A stretch of 64,000 nucleotides of DNA, from contig JAISPG010000041.1 in the NCBI GenBank assembly GCA_031275085.1, positions 1 to 64,000 on the forward strand, read 5' to 3'. Positions within the stretch are counted from its first letter, which is position 1; each line of letters begins with the position of its first letter. This DNA comes from Bacteroidales bacterium. GTDB lineage: Bacteria; Bacteroidota; Bacteroidia; Bacteroidales; ML635J-15. Positions 36,781-49,900 of this stretch are shown here, piece after piece. The notes below the pieces were generated by a model. That model saw nothing but the letters and a program-made list of their open reading frames with translations, searched no databases and had not been told where the DNA came from. The translations under genes were made by a program, and so were the position numbers.

Positions 36781-37803
36781 ATGGATAATTATTTAAGAGC
36801 TGATTCTGAAAATTTGTCAAATTCCGATAAGGAACTCGAAAAGATATTACGGCCACTTGAATTTTATGATTTTAGCGGGCAGGATAATATTGTTGAGAAC
36901 CTGAAAATTTTCGTAAAAGCTGCAAATATGCGTAATGAAGCTCTTGACCATGTGCTTTTACATGGTCCTCCGGGTCTTGGTAAAACTACCCTTGCAAATA
37001 TTATTGCAAATGAACTTAATGTAGGGTTTAAAATTTCTTCAGGACCGGTACTTGATAAACCCGGAGATCTTGCAGGTTTATTAACAAGCCTTGATAAAAA
37101 CGATGTTCTTTTTATTGATGAAATACACAGGTTGAATCCGATTGTTGAAGAATACCTGTATTCGGCAATGGAAGATTACCGTATAGATATTTTAATTGAT
37201 AAAGGACCTGCTGCCCGTTCGGTACAAATTCCACTGGAACCATTTACGTTAATAGGAGCAACAACCAGATCCGGCTTACTGACCAGTCCGTTAAGAGCAA
37301 GATTCGGAATAAATTGTCATTTAAAATATTATACTGCAGAAGTTCTCTGTAAGATAATTATAAGATCGGCTGGCATACTTAAAGTTCCGATAAATGCTGA
37401 TGCTGCAAGTGAAATTTCACGCAGAAGCCGGGGAACTCCTCGTATTGCCAATGCATTACTCAGAAGAGTACGCGACTTTGCCCAGGTTATAGGTACCGGT
37501 GTGATAGATTTAAAAATTGCAAAACACTCTTTGGAAGCTTTAAATATTGATAAATATGGACTGGACGAAATGGATAATAAAATACTCCTTACTATTGTGG
37601 ATAAATTCTCAGGCGGACCTGTAGGTTTAAAAACAATAGCTACAGCAGTGGGCGAAGACGAAGGTACAATAGAAGAGGTTTATGAACCTTTTTTAATAAT
37701 GGAAGGATTTATTAAGAGAACTCCAAGAGGACGCGAAGCTACCGAAAAAGCTTATTATCATTTAAACAAAATAAATCCTAATACTCAGCAAACACTATTT
37801 TGA
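36781..37803 (+). CDS. ruvB: Holliday junction branch migration helicase subunit RuvB
   Basis: 340 residues from ATG 36781; a TTG codon just before it would add one residue and is not needed. Walker A GPPGLGKT (62-69), Walker [12 protein letters not shown], the sensor region [20 protein letters not shown] and the C-terminal winged-helix ([16 protein letters not shown]) are all present. RuvB is the hexameric motor that drives branch migration with RuvA. ruvA and ruvC are not in the window. A -7 box TAACTTTG lies at 36757-36764. A fold-back repeat follows the stop. Confidence 0.98.
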   Translation: MDNYLRADSENLSNSDKELEKILRPLEFYDFSGQDNIVENLKIFVKAANMRNEALDHVLLHGPPGLGKTTLANIIANELNVGFKISSGPVLDKPGDLAGLLTSLDKNDVLFIDEIHRLNPIVEEYLYSAMEDYRIDILIDKGPAARSVQIPLEPFTLIGATTRSGLLTSPLRARFGINCHLKYYTAEVLCKIIIRSAGILKVPINADAASEISRRSRGTPRIANALLRRVRDFAQVIGTGVIDLKIAKHSLEALNIDKYGLDEMDNKILLTIVDKFSGGPVGLKTIATAVGEDEGTIEEVYEPFLIMEGFIKRTPRGREATEKAYYHLNKINPNTQQTLF

Positions 37804-37970
37804 AATAAATAACAAATGACAAATAATAAAATACAAATAAATTCCAAAATACGATTTTCAAAACTCCAAAAGGCATTTGGTGTACAGAATGCATTTGAAA
37901 TTTGGAATTTAACCTATTGGTGCTTATTTGGAATTTATTGTTTGGGTTTTAGATTTTATTAAAAATTTAG
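37804..37970. repeat. AT-rich fold-back intergenic element, relative of 12323-12515
   Basis: AAATAAATAACAAATGACAA and ATAAATTCCAAAAT on the left oppose ATTTGGAATTTATTGTTTGG on the right. It shares its opening phrase with the element after purM. No open frame is visible. Confidence 0.5.
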
Positions 37971-37980
37971 TATTTATTTT

Positions 37981-40326
37981 ATGAAACATATATATATAAT
38001 TATATTATTACTTTTGTGGATAAATAACACTTATTCCCAGGAATCATACAGCAACATAATTGATGTGCAACACTACAATATCGTTCTTGATTTCACAGAT
38101 ATGGATAATTCCCGGATCAAAGGACATACTGAAGTCAACTTAAAACTCGTAAATGAGAACACTAATATTGTAAAACTTGATCTGCTGAAACTGGAAATAG
38201 ATTCAATAACCTGTATTCAAAGCGGACTTTCTTATAATTATAATGATACTACAATAAGCATTTCCCTCTCCGGACATTTTAGTGCTGAAGATATAATCGG
38301 TATTAAAGTTTATTATCATGGAACCCCTTTAATAGACCCCTCAGGGTTCGGAGGTTTTTATTTTTCAGGGGGATATGCTTTTAATATGGGCGTCGGTATT
38401 TTAGATATTCCTCATAACTATGGAAAAACATGGTTTCCATGTAACGATGATTTTACAGACAGGGCTTCTTATAAGTTCACTATTACAACAAAACCGGAAC
38501 ATACTGCGGTATGCAACGGAGAACTTTTGTCTGTAACCGAAAATACAGAAAATAATGTAAAAACATTTGAGTGGCAATTACATGAAACTATTCCAACATA
38601 TCTGGCTTCTGTTTCGGTCGGCCCGTATTTCTGTTATGAATCTTCTTACAACGGACAAAACGGTGAAATCCCTGTAAGCATATATGTATATCCCGGAGAT
38701 AGTGCCAAAACCGCACAGTCTTTTGCGAACTTAAATTCAGCGCTATCTATTTTTGAGAACAAATTCGGTCCGTATAAATGGAACCGAATTGGATATGTTG
38801 CTATACCGTTCAATGGCGGAGCTATGGAACATGCTACAAATATCGCTATAGGGCGTTCATATATAAATGGTTCTCTGACTTATGAAGACCTTTTTTATCA
38901 TGAACTCGCTCATCATTGGTTTGGTGACCTTATCACATGTTCCAGCGCAGAAGATATGTGGCTCAACGAAGGATGGGCAACATATTGCGAAACAATTTTC
39001 AGGGAGTTTATGTACAGCAGGGAAAATGCCTTAACCTACAGACGTAATTCTCATTTAAGTGTAATCAAGGATTTTAATGTAACAGAAGGAGGTTTTCATG
39101 CCCTCTACCCTATGGATCAGTCATTAACATATTCAAGTACTGTATATGAAAAAGGCGGAAGTGTTACTCATGCTTTAAGAGGGTATATTGGAGATGATAT
39201 ATTTTTTCCTGCAATAAAAGAGTTTTTACAGCGAAATTCTTATTCTGCAGTTTCATCTTACAACCTGAGGGATTTTCTTACAGAATATACCGGTATTGAT
39301 ATGACAGATTTTTTCAACGACTGGGTGTTTACCGGAGGATTTGTACACTATTCAATTGATTCTGCATGCATAACAAAACTCAATAATGATTATGAAATAA
39401 CTGTATATATGAAACAGAAACTGAGAGGACGGACTAATTTTGCAAATTCAAACAGGGTTGAAGTTTCATTTCTCGACAGAAATTTTAATGTGATAACTAA
39501 AATCATGGAATTTGATGGAGAATACGGGGAGCAGACATTCCTGATTCCGTTCGAACCTATATTAATATTATGTGATTATAACGAAGTTTTGTCAGATGCT
39601 ACTACTGATATTTCAAAAATATTCACTACACCTCAAAATTCTGTTAATTATACTTCAACATATTTCAAAACAAATATTATTTCTGCAGTTGAAGAAGAAC
39701 CTGCCTTACTAAGAATTACACATAACTTTGTTGCCCCCGATAAGTTGAAGGAAAACATTCCTGGCTTAATCATAGCTGACCACAGATATTGGACGGTTGA
39801 AGGAAATTTTCCTGATTCTTTCCGTGCAAACGGTGAATTTTCATATGATAATAGCAGCAGATCATATTTAGACAATAATTTTATAACAAATAGTCTGGAT
39901 TCTTTAGTTTTGTTATACCGCAATGACAGGTCTGGCAACTGGGAAATACTGAATGCGGCCAATATCAAATTGTCTAAGAAGTTTACGGTCGACACATTAA
40001 GAGCAGGCGAATATTCATTGGGAATCTTTGACTGGGAAAAATATATAAATACAAATTCCATAAACTCTGCATCGTTTTGCGATAATATAACTATTTTTCC
40101 AAATCCAAATAATGGAAATTTCCTGATAAATACAGAAAACACGTTCAAAGGAAATATAAACATTTACAATATCTACGGACAGATGGTTTTTCAAAAAAAA
40201 TACGATGATTATTCTAACAATATAAAAATAGAAACCAATAATCTCAAACCAGGCTTATATATTCTGGAATTAAGAGATATAGCCAATAATAAACTGATAA
40301 ATAAAAAAATAATAATTCAAAATTGA
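37981..40326 (+). CDS. M1 family metallo-aminopeptidase with T9SS sorting domain
   Basis: 781 residues, signal peptide (to NTYSQ). The M1 site is complete: GGAMEH (280-284, a variant of GAMEN), HELAHH from His307, and 18 residues later NEGWATY with the third zinc ligand Glu. The N-terminal beta domain ([27 protein letters not shown]) binds the substrate side. After a beta-rich region comes the T9SS type A signal ([25 protein letters not shown]), so the enzyme should be exported to the surface, unlike cytosolic PepN. It probably trims peptides outside the cell. tyrS starts 7 nt after its stop and may share the transcript. Confidence 0.93.
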   Translation: MKHIYIIILLLLWINNTYSQESYSNIIDVQHYNIVLDFTDMDNSRIKGHTEVNLKLVNENTNIVKLDLLKLEIDSITCIQSGLSYNYNDTTISISLSGHFSAEDIIGIKVYYHGTPLIDPSGFGGFYFSGGYAFNMGVGILDIPHNYGKTWFPCNDDFTDRASYKFTITTKPEHTAVCNGELLSVTENTENNVKTFEWQLHETIPTYLASVSVGPYFCYESSYNGQNGEIPVSIYVYPGDSAKTAQSFANLNSALSIFENKFGPYKWNRIGYVAIPFNGGAMEHATNIAIGRSYINGSLTYEDLFYHELAHHWFGDLITCSSAEDMWLNEGWATYCETIFREFMYSRENALTYRRNSHLSVIKDFNVTEGGFHALYPMDQSLTYSSTVYEKGGSVTHALRGYIGDDIFFPAIKEFLQRNSYSAVSSYNLRDFLTEYTGIDMTDFFNDWVFTGGFVHYSIDSACITKLNNDYEITVYMKQKLRGRTNFANSNRVEVSFLDRNFNVITKIMEFDGEYGEQTFLIPFEPILILCDYNEVLSDATTDISKIFTTPQNSVNYTSTYFKTNIISAVEEEPALLRITHNFVAPDKLKENIPGLIIADHRYWTVEGNFPDSFRANGEFSYDNSSRSYLDNNFITNSLDSLVLLYRNDRSGNWEILNAANIKLSKKFTVDTLRAGEYSLGIFDWEKYINTNSINSASFCDNITIFPNPNNGNFLINTENTFKGNINIYNIYGQMVFQKKYDDYSNNIKIETNNLKPGLYILELRDIANNKLINKKIIIQN

Positions 40327-40333
40327 AAAGGGA

Positions 40334-41626
40334 ATGAATTTTGTAAATGAACTTAAATGGAGAGGTATGATACATAATATCATGCCTGGGACAGAAGAGC
40401 TGTTTGAAAAAGAAACCGTTACCGCATATGTAGGGATCGACCCTACCGCCGATTCTTTACATATCGGACACTTAGTCAGTGTTATGATGTTAAAGCACTT
40501 ACAGCACAGCGGGCACAAACCTATTCTGCTACTTGGAGGCGCTACGGGAATGATCGGAGATCCTTCGATGAAATCTTCAGAAAGAAATCTCCTCGACGAA
40601 GCTACTCTTCTTCATAATCAGAATTCAATAAAAAATCAATTATCAAAATTTCTGGATTTTGACGATAATTCTGCAACTTCTGCCGAATTGGTAAACAATT
40701 ATGACTGGATGAAAAATTATTCTTTCCTTAATTTCATCCGGGACATAGGTAAACATCTTACTGTTAACTACATGATGGCAAAAGATTCTGTAAAAAAACG
40801 CCTGAATGGTGAATTCAATGAAGGAATGTCATTTACAGAATTTTCTTATCAGTTGCTACAAGGTTATGATTATTTGCATTTATACGAAACAAAAAATTGT
40901 AAAGTTCAGATGGGAGGCTCCGACCAGTGGGGTAATATAACTACCGGAACAGAATTAATACGCCGTAAAGCAGGCGGAGAAGCATTCGGTTTGGTATGTC
41001 CTCTGATAACAAAAGCAGACGGCGGTAAATTCGGAAAGACAGAAACAGGTAATATATGGCTGGATCCGGAAAGAACAAGCCCTTATGCTTTTTACCAATT
41101 CTGGCTGAATGTTTCTGATGACGATGCAAAAAAATATATAAAAATATTTACAATATTAGACCAGAAAACCATTGACGATCTGATAGGTCAACATTCGGAA
41201 GCTCCTCATCTTCGTATTCTGCAAAAAAGACTGGCTGCGGAAATTACAACAACGGTACATTCTGCAAAAGATATGGAAGATGCTATTGAAGCTTCCAATA
41301 TACTTTTCGGAAATTCCACAAGTGAAAGTTTACAAAAACTGGATGAAAAAACTTTGTTAAGTATTTTTGATGGCGTTCCAATATATAAAATAAGTAAAAA
41401 TGAAATTATAAACGGAATTCCCGTACTGGATCTTTTAACTGAAAAAACAGATATATTCCCGTCTAAAGGAGAACTGAGACGTACGATAAAAGGAAACGGA
41501 CTAAGTATAAACAAAGAAAAATATACTGAAGAAGAAGGTACAATAAATAAGGAATTTCTTATAAAAGATAAATATATCCTGATACAGAAAGGAAAGAAAA
41601 ATTATTATTTGATAATTGTTGAGTAA
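40334..41626 (+). CDS. tyrS: Tyrosine-tRNA ligase
   Basis: 430 residues, class I. The HIGH motif (residues 43-46, in [21 protein letters not shown]) and KMSKS-equivalent KFGKT (232-236) are present, with [13 protein letters not shown] and the tyrosine-binding region [10 protein letters not shown]-terminal S4-type RNA-binding segment ([23 protein letters not shown]) ends the protein. It charges tRNA-Tyr. It starts 7 nt after the M1 peptidase gene, and an AT-rich gap with a MITE-like repeat follows. Confidence 0.98.
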   Translation: MNFVNELKWRGMIHNIMPGTEELFEKETVTAYVGIDPTADSLHIGHLVSVMMLKHLQHSGHKPILLLGGATGMIGDPSMKSSERNLLDEATLLHNQNSIKNQLSKFLDFDDNSATSAELVNNYDWMKNYSFLNFIRDIGKHLTVNYMMAKDSVKKRLNGEFNEGMSFTEFSYQLLQGYDYLHLYETKNCKVQMGGSDQWGNITTGTELIRRKAGGEAFGLVCPLITKADGGKFGKTETGNIWLDPERTSPYAFYQFWLNVSDDDAKKYIKIFTILDQKTIDDLIGQHSEAPHLRILQKRLAAEITTTVHSAKDMEDAIEASNILFGNSTSESLQKLDEKTLLSIFDGVPIYKISKNEIINGIPVLDLLTEKTDIFPSKGELRRTIKGNGLSINKEKYTEEEGTINKEFLIKDKYILIQKGKKNYYLIIVE

Positions 41627-41671
41627 GAAGATTTTATTATCTTATCGATTTTATCCATAAAATCAAATAGT

Positions 41672-41782
41672 TGAGGCTGTCCCAAAAGTAGGTCATTAAT
41701 CCCTTAGAATCGAATATTTGAATTTGATGCTGTATAGGGATACGAATAAAACAATGACAAAAACACTTTTGGGACAGCCTCA
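41672..41782. mobile_element. MITE-like element with 18-bp perfect terminal inverted repeats
   Basis: TGAGGCTGTCCCAAAAGT (41672-41689) and its exact complement (41765-41782) bound 111 bp with no coding capacity. The outer sequence resembles the ends of several IS families (GAGGCTGTCCC...), so it is likely an IS-derived miniature element. It may also end tyrS transcripts, since TTTTTT follows. No target-site duplication is clear. Confidence 0.65.
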
Positions 41783-41912
41783 TTTTTTATACCGAATTAC
41801 TTGAGTAAACATTATGAAATAAATGTATATCAAGCAAAAAATGTCTTAATCATTAAAAATAAAACATTTACAGAAAATAAACATAAATCAATGTAACTTT
41901 TTTGTAAAAAAA

Positions 41913-41945
41913 CTTGACTTTATAAATAAAAAATATATAAATTTG
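41913..41945 (+). promoter_or_regulatory. Promoter of the RHS operon
   Basis: CTTG (41913-41916), 21 nt, then TAAATTTG (41938-41945). Transcription should start near 41952, about 67 nt before the ATG at 42019. The rest of the gap 41783-41912 shows nothing specific. Confidence 0.6.
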
Positions 41946-42018
41946 CCCTCATTAATATTATTATCTTTTAAAACATAAGAAATTAAGCTTGTATAAAAAA
42001 ACATAAACTTCATTCATT

Positions 42019-43389
42019 ATGAAACGAATATCATTACTTTTCATTAGTATTTTTTGTATCAGTATTTTGTTGCATTCACAAACAACCGGTTATATCCCGA
42101 GATATACAAACACATCGGGAACAACAGGGAACAGTATTGTTTACCAGTCGTCGGGATCGCCTTATAAAATAGGCATAGGTACAATAGCTCCGGAAGGATT
42201 ATTCAGTGTGTATTCTACTACAAATTCCTATCCTATAGCCAGATTTAGTTTTTCCACCACAACATCAATAGATATTGCCGGTGCGACTAATGAAGGAATA
42301 ATAAAGAATTCTGCAACCGGTAAGGGGTTAATGTTAGGAACACATAATACATCAGGAGATCTTAACACTAATCAGCTATATCTCAACACTAACGGCCGTG
42401 TTGGAATAGGCATAGCAAGCCCTGCTGCAAAGCTGGATATTAATAGTGCAACAGGAGAAACACCCTTATATATCCGTGTAAATAATACCGGTAAATTAAT
42501 TGTAGGTTCCAATGGCGGTGTTAGCATAGGTTCAAATACTTCAGCACCATCAAACGGACTTTATGTAAATGGTAATACCGGATTAGGAACGGTATCGCCA
42601 ATAGCAAAACTGCATGTGAACGGAAGTACTTATATTCCGGTAGGTAACGGATATTACATAGGTTCTACTTCCGAATCAGGGAAAAGGCTACGTATATTTC
42701 ATGATAGCTCCTGGTCTGTAATTGATTTTGATTTTATATTAAGATTTATGGGAGGTAGCGTGATTTTTGGCGGGGAAATGTGTTCCAATGCAAAAGTGAC
42801 AATACAAAGCAGAAATGCCACCACAACATCAAACGAATGGAGTAATGATTCTCCATTTATAATATGGACAGGGTGGGAAAATGATGATTTTGCTCTTATT
42901 ATGGGAGCAGATAAAAGCCAATCCTGTTCGTATATAAACTCAAAACAGTGTAATACAGGTAATGCCACTCTTGCTCTTAATCCGCACGGAGGTTCTGTTA
43001 CAATCGGCACAGTAGACCCTAAAGGATACCGCTTTGCTGTTGCCGGAAAAATGATAGCTGAAGAAATTGTATGCAAAACGAAAGCATATTGGCCCGATTA
43101 TGTATTTGAAGAAAATTATGACTTATTATCATTAACCGAACTTGAAGAATTTATCAACAAAAACAATCACCTTCCAAAAGTTCCAAAAGCAGATGAAATC
43201 GAAGAAAAAGGTATCAATCTGGGAGATATGGATAATATTCTTCTGGAAAAAATCGAAGAATTGACATTATATACGATACAACAACAGAAACTGATCGATG
43301 AGCAGCAAAAACTTTTAAAAGATCTGGAAAAAGCATCTCAGCTGCAGCAAAAAATGATAGAAGAATTACATGATAAACTCAACAAATAA
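42019..43389 (+). CDS. Secreted adhesin-like protein with tail-fibre-type repeats and C-terminal coiled coil
   Basis: 456 residues with a signal peptide (to LLHSQ). The body is Gly/Ser/Thr/Asn-rich with repeated phrases (NGRVGIGIASPAAKLDINS, NGNTGLGTVSPIAKLHVNG, SVTIGTVDPKGYRFAVAGK), as in Bacteroidetes tail-fibre-like proteins. A conserved end module follows (KAYWPDYVFEENYDLLSLTELEEF, NNHLPKVPKADEIEEKGINLGDM) and a final coiled coil from about residue 410 rich in Gln/Lys/Glu. Phage tail fibres with S74 chaperones share this look, but the coiled end carries no recognised peptidase motif. As first gene of the RHS operon it may be a surface structure or carrier. Its exact role is unknown. Confidence 0.72.
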   Translation: MKRISLLFISIFCISILLHSQTTGYIPRYTNTSGTTGNSIVYQSSGSPYKIGIGTIAPEGLFSVYSTTNSYPIARFSFSTTTSIDIAGATNEGIIKNSATGKGLMLGTHNTSGDLNTNQLYLNTNGRVGIGIASPAAKLDINSATGETPLYIRVNNTGKLIVGSNGGVSIGSNTSAPSNGLYVNGNTGLGTVSPIAKLHVNGSTYIPVGNGYYIGSTSESGKRLRIFHDSSWSVIDFDFILRFMGGSVIFGGEMCSNAKVTIQSRNATTTSNEWSNDSPFIIWTGWENDDFALIMGADKSQSCSYINSKQCNTGNATLALNPHGGSVTIGTVDPKGYRFAVAGKMIAEEIVCKTKAYWPDYVFEENYDLLSLTELEEFINKNNHLPKVPKADEIEEKGINLGDMDNILLEKIEELTLYTIQQQKLIDEQQKLLKDLEKASQLQQKMIEELHDKLNK

Positions 43390-43400
43390 AAATAAATGTT

Positions 43401-43940
43401 ATGAAAACTATAAAAATATTTTTTTCATTCATATTTTTAATAATTATACACTTAAGTTCATACAGTCAGCAAATCTCGGTAGAATATTTTTATGATGCGA
43501 TAGGAAACAGGACATCAAGAACAGTATTCTTATTAAAAAAGCAAGCTCTTCCTGAAGGAGATTCTATAAATATTGAAACAATCGGCGAAATTATAGCAGA
43601 ATACACTGATCCTGCAGACGATATTGAAAATATCTTTCAGGAAACCGATGAAACTGAAACCGAAGTAAAAAAAGAAAGTGTTGAAATAATCTCAGACGAA
43701 TTAATTATAAATATTTATCCGAACCCGGTAAAAGAAATACTTCATTTTGAAATCGAGGGGATAAACAATTCGGAAAATATAAATTATGAAATTTCCGATA
43801 TAAATGGCAGAATAACTGAAAAAAGGCTACTACAATCATCTGCTTCTGAAATAAATTTCACCAATTCTCCTCCGGGAATGTATTTTCTGAGAGTATATAT
43901 TAATAATGAGTTCTATGATTATAAGATCATAAAAGAATAG
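43401..43940 (+). CDS. Small protein joining a YD-repeat-like motif to a T9SS sorting domain
   Basis: 179 residues. The signal peptide (to SYSQ) is followed at once by VEYFYDAIGNRTSRTVFL, which is very like a single RHS YD repeat (Y-D-x-x-G-N-R-x-x-R). After an acidic linker (about 50-100, rich in Glu/Asp/Thr), a complete T9SS type A domain ends the chain (NIYPNPVKEILHFEI ... GMYFLRVYINNEF). It lies 11 nt after the adhesin-like gene and 9 nt before the RHS gene. The RHS protein itself lacks a T9SS signal, so this gene could supply one in trans; that is an inference from context. Confidence 0.75.
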   Translation: MKTIKIFFSFIFLIIIHLSSYSQQISVEYFYDAIGNRTSRTVFLLKKQALPEGDSINIETIGEIIAEYTDPADDIENIFQETDETETEVKKESVEIISDELIINIYPNPVKEILHFEIEGINNSENINYEISDINGRITEKRLLQSSASEINFTNSPPGMYFLRVYINNEFYDYKIIKE

Positions 43941-43949
43941 CATAAAAAT

Positions 43950-46900
43950 ATGAAAAAAAATATCTATATATCGTTATTAATCCTGATTTACCTACTATTA
44001 TCTGAAAATCCTTTCTATGGTCAGAATAGTTGTGATCCTTTAATAAAAACAAATCAACATTCAGGAAATAGTTTCGACTATGTTTCAAAAGAGAATGTAC
44101 ACTTTAAACATGGATTTTCTTATAAACCTACCGGTTCAAATTCGCTAAAGGCATCTACAGATCCGTATCAGATATGCGAACTTAACAGCCAACATATAGT
44201 TAATGGTTATAATTCGCAAAATCAGTATCAACACAATAATAGCCTTCCGGTAGGGAGTATTCCCGGGATTGCCGACGTATCAGCTACCGGTGCTGCAACA
44301 TATACAATTCCTATTTATGCAAGTCCAGGAACTGCAGGAATGGAGCCATCAATTTCTGTAACTTACAACAGCCAGTCAGGAAATGGTATCCTTGGAATGG
44401 GATGGCATATAACCGGTCTATCAGCTATATCTCTTACTTCAAATTCGTACTATAATGACGGATATTTTGAAGCAGTAAAATTCAATAATGCCTCCACTCC
44501 CAAAGACAGATATAGCATAAGATATGCACTTGACGGCAACAGGCTTGTACGTACAGGCGGAACATACGGACAAAGCGGTTCGGTATACAGGACCGAAATT
44601 GAAACTTTTGCCAGAATTAATTATGATAATGATATATTTAAAGTTTACAGCAAAAACGGATATATTTCACATTATGGAAATAATAATAATTCCAGATATA
44701 AAATAACATCGGGGAATAATTCAAAAACACTGAACTGGCTGATAAATAAGATAGAGGACAGAAACGGTAATTATATAAATTATGAATATTATGAAATCGG
44801 CGGAGAAAGGCAGATAAAGAAAATATCATATACCGGAACCACAAATTTCGGACCTTATAATTCTATTGAGTTTTTTTATTCGGAACGCGATGATGTATCA
44901 ACAGCTTATGTAAGCGGCACAGAAATAAAACAATCTGTACTGTTAAACAGGATCGATATAAAACATAACGGATTTCTGGTAAAAAAATATGTTTTCAAAT
45001 ATATGCTGGAAGACGGCTATCCGGCAAAACTAAGTGAAATCACAGAATATGACAGTGACGGTAACTACCTGAATTCTACCGTAATAGAATGGAATTCTAA
45101 AGGTACGGCTTCTATTAATACTATCGGTGCGGAATATGATTTTCTGCAAAGCCCGATAACTTCAGGTCCTTTTATCAGTTGGGTATCCGGTGATTTTAAC
45201 GGTAACGGATTAAGAGATTTTGCCGCTGTTATCAATTATGCTTATACATCATTTGGAGAGCCTATTAAGAATTCATGGTTTATTGCTTACCTGAATAATG
45301 GGAACGGTACTTTCAGTAAAGAACAAAGGTGTTTAAGCGAGGATAATTTCTATGGGATATATTCCGGCGATTTTAATAATGACGGGTTAGATGAAATACT
45401 ATTGACAGACCAGAAAAACGGCAAAACTGACAGGCTTTATATTGACCTTGATTATAATAGTTATTTATGGTCATCCGAAAATTATATGGCTCAATCATCC
45501 GCAGAAGGAATAAAAAGAATATTTTTATCGGGGAATTTCTACGGTAATGGTAAAAAAAGTATGTTCTTTATGCAAAAGGATAAAATAGGAAACTCATTTA
45601 TATCCGAAACTATTTTAACAACCTATGATTCTATTGGTAATATTATTGACGGCATACCTGCAACAAAAATTTATAATTATTCAGAAAATAAGTTGTCATA
45701 TAATCCTGTAAGTCTTGATTTTGACGGTGATGGAATTACTGATTTTATCAATATTGATAATAACTCATTAAAAATATATGAATTTAATCTCACTACAAGA
45801 ATATTGGATGTTTTATATGAAATTCCAGGTTCAATAATTAATTTCGATAATTTCTTATTGCCCGAATCATATAAAAATTTTAAATTTGGTGATATTAATG
45901 GTGACGGAAAAACTGATTTAATGGTTAAACAAGCCGGGACAAAAGTAAATACATGGAAAGTATATATATCTGACGGTACAAAATATATTGAAAAAGGAAC
46001 ATTTTATCCTGATACATACTATTCGGTAATTTACCTGGCAGATATGAACGGTGACGGTATGGCAGACATTATAGATACTTACGATATCAATCCTATGAAA
46101 ATACGGATAAATCTTTCTTATGGGGATGGAACGTTCAAAGCTTTGAATGTTATTAATGCCAGCGGGAACGGAGATATTGTATGTCCCCTGGGATTCGACG
46201 ATTTTGACGGCGACGGCATAACCGATATTGTTTACGGAAAAACACGACCATCAATCTGTTATCACAATAAAAACGATAAAAGCCGTATGGTAAAAAAAAT
46301 AACCGATGGTTTTAAAAATATAAATGAATTTACATATACAACTATAGCAAAACATAACCGAGAAATAAATTTCCCCGTAAGTTCCAACTTTAATATGGCA
46401 GATACTTACCTGCTTACAGGTCCCTTAAATGTAGTGAGTATTTTTAAACAATCAACAGGATTAAACAGTACTACTTTGTCTCAAACTTCCTATCAATATA
46501 GAAACGGAAGAATACATTACTATGGAAAAGGATTTTTGGGATTCGGTGAGATTATTGCAAAAAATACAACTTCAAATTTGTATAAGACCATACAGAATAC
46601 ATTTAACTATGAACATTACGTAATATCAACCACAAGAATAACAACAGGTACCGGAACTATTCCATACAGCGGCACGATCATTTCAGTACAATCTTCCCAA
46701 ATGCTTATAAAACAAATGGATATATCAGCATATCCGGCATGGCTGGCTATGCTTCCACAGACTCAAACAGAGACAGACTATTCCGGATACTGCGAAAACT
46801 ATGTAAGAACAACCTACAATTATATGAATTTAAATTCGGGAACTTTCTTAGGAAATCCCGAATCAATAAAAGTAGATTATGCCGGCGTTCATGAAGTTAC

Positions 46901-49900
46901 AACCAATTTCAGCGGATATTCTTCAGCTGGGTCCTGGTGTGCATCAAAGCCGTCAGTCATAAAGGAAACACGAAAACTAACCGGGTATAATGATAATTTT
47001 GTAACTAAAAAAACTATTTCATATAACTCCAACGGAACAATATATCAAATTATTTCGGACTCCGATCCTTCTGGAGAAAAACCATTGACGGAAAGATTTA
47101 CTTATGACAATCATGGTAATATTACAAATAAACTTACAATCGGACGCGACGGGGAAAGCACCACAACAGCACAAAGATCGGTAAGTTTTGAATATGACAG
47201 ATATAAGCGTTTTGTAACCGTAAGTACAAATGATAATACGGGATTATCCGAAACAATGGCTTATGATCCCTTATACGGAAATATTATCAAGCACACCGAT
47301 GATTATGGAAATTTAACAAGATATGAATACGACGGATTCGGAAATATTATAAAAATACATTCACCTACAGGTCATACAACAGATATAGAACGCGCCTGGG
47401 AAAACAGTGTGCAGAACAATGTGGCATATTCGGTCACGACCACAAGCCCCGGAAGACCTCAAACCAAAGTATGGTACGATATTCTCGGCAGGGAAATAAA
47501 ATCAAGTACTGATTTTTACAACCAGACTATTGTTACCGAAAAACAGTATAATCCCGACGGTACATTATATAAAGAAAGCCTTCCTTATTTCTCTACAGGT
47601 TCAGCTTCCAGATGGAAAACATATTCTTATAATGCCTCAAAAAGACCTGTAAGCATATCTTCATTAAACCTTACAACACAATATTCGTACGGAACAAAAT
47701 CGGAAACAATCACATATCCCGACGGAACATATTATACAATAAACACCAACAATGCCGGACAAACGACTAATGTAACATCTTCGGAAGGCAGTATCAACTA
47801 TCTGTACCATTCCACAGGACAACCAAAAAAAATAACAGCCAATGGAATTGTAACAGATATGGAATACGACGAGTATGGCAGGCAGTCGGCATTAATTGAC
47901 GCAAATTCAGGAAGAACCGAATATGAATATAATGCTTTCGGAGAATTAATAAAACAGACCGATGCTAAACAAAGTTACTTTAAATTTGTATATGATAATG
48001 CAGGACGTTTAATTAACGAAACATGCAATAATATTACATTCAGTAAAACTTATACATATTATACTTCGGGAGATTCAAAAGGCATGCTTCAAAAAGAAAG
48101 TATGAACAACAATACATACAGGGAATATACCTACGACAATTACGGTAATATCACTTATATAAAGGAATATATAGGCGGAAACACTTTTAACCATTATTAT
48201 ACATACGACCAGTACAATAATCCTGAAACTTACACATATCCTTCAGGGTTTAAAATAAATAAAACATACAATCCCTGCGGTTACCTTACAAAAGTATCGG
48301 AAGAAAGCACTTCAACAGGGGCAGTATGGCAGGTATCCGGTTCTGGTTATATAAATGAAGCCGGGCAATTGCTGAACTACAAGCTGGGCCCCAACAATAT
48401 AAATACTACATATTCATACAATACTTATTATGAACTTACACGCATAACAAGCGGTAACTTTTTTGATTATTCATACTCTTTCAATCATACCAAAGGGACT
48501 TTAACATCGCGTACCGATAATAAAACAGGGAAATATGAAAGTTTTACATATGATAATACGAACAGGCTCAAGACCTGGCAGGTTTCCGGACAAACACAGC
48601 AAAGCATTACATATGATATAAACTCAGGAAATAAAGGCAATATTACCGAAAAGTCGGATGTAGGGACTTATGTTTACAAGGGCGACAAGCCTCATGCAGT
48701 AAGTGAAGTATACGGCAATAATGTATTCGGATTACAAAGTGTAAACAATCAGTATGTGACATTCAACCCCTTGCATAAGGCTTCGCAGATAAGGGAAGGA
48801 ACAAATATTTACAAATGTGATATAATATATGGTGCCGATTCCCAAAGGAAAAGAACACTGTTATACCAGAACAATGCATTAAAAGTTACAAAATATTATT
48901 CCGGTCTTTACGAAAAAGAAATAACAGCAGGGGGCGATACCAGGGAGATCCACTATATTCCAGGAGGCGACGGCATTGCAGCAGTACATATTATCACAAA
49001 CGGGAACTCACAGTCAGGTGTTACTTACTATCTGGCAAAGGATCATCTTGGTTCCGTAATGGCTGTAACCGACAAAGACCAGAATATAGTACGATCCCAC
49101 AGTTATGATGCCTGGGGCAATATGAGGGATTATACAACCTGGAGTTATGATAATGTAAATACTGATTTTATAGTAAACAGAGGGTTTACAGGGCATGAAA
49201 TGTTACCTGAATTCGGATTAATAAATATGAACGGACGTTTATATGATCCGGTAATTGCAATGGTGATCAGCCCCGATAATTATGTGCAGGCTCCGGGGAA
49301 TGCGTATAATTATAACAGGTATTCGTATTGTTTGAATAATCCGTTGAAGTATACAGACCCTAGTGGAGAGCTTATCTTTGGATTCTTAAGAAGCGTTGTT
49401 GATGCCATAAAACATGGTGATATTTCACGTATGGACCCCACATTAAAAGGTACGGCAATAAATAATTCGATCAGGATTTGGGGAGGACTGTTTATTACTG
49501 ATCCTAATAAACAAGGTAACGGAGGAAGAATATGGGAATTTGTTTCAAGATTTACTTGGCAAGCTCCTAATACTTTGGCAGGTTTTTTTACAGGACATTT
49601 TACAAATACTTTCAAAGATGTGTATAGTGTAGATTATTTTGGAGGAGCAACAGTATTAGAAACATCTTGGAAAAAAGGAAGTTTCAGTTTGGGTTCTTAT
49701 ATCCAATTAAGTAAATATCATAGTATCTATGAAAGTTACTTAGACCCAATAAGCGGAGAAGAAAAAGAAGGATTAGGTGCAACTTTCATACATGAATACG
49801 GACATTATATCCAAAGTCAAAAAGTAGGACCATTTTATGCCATAAAGTATGCCTTACCGAGTGTTTTTACAAATAATTATACAAAACCTGAAACAGACGC

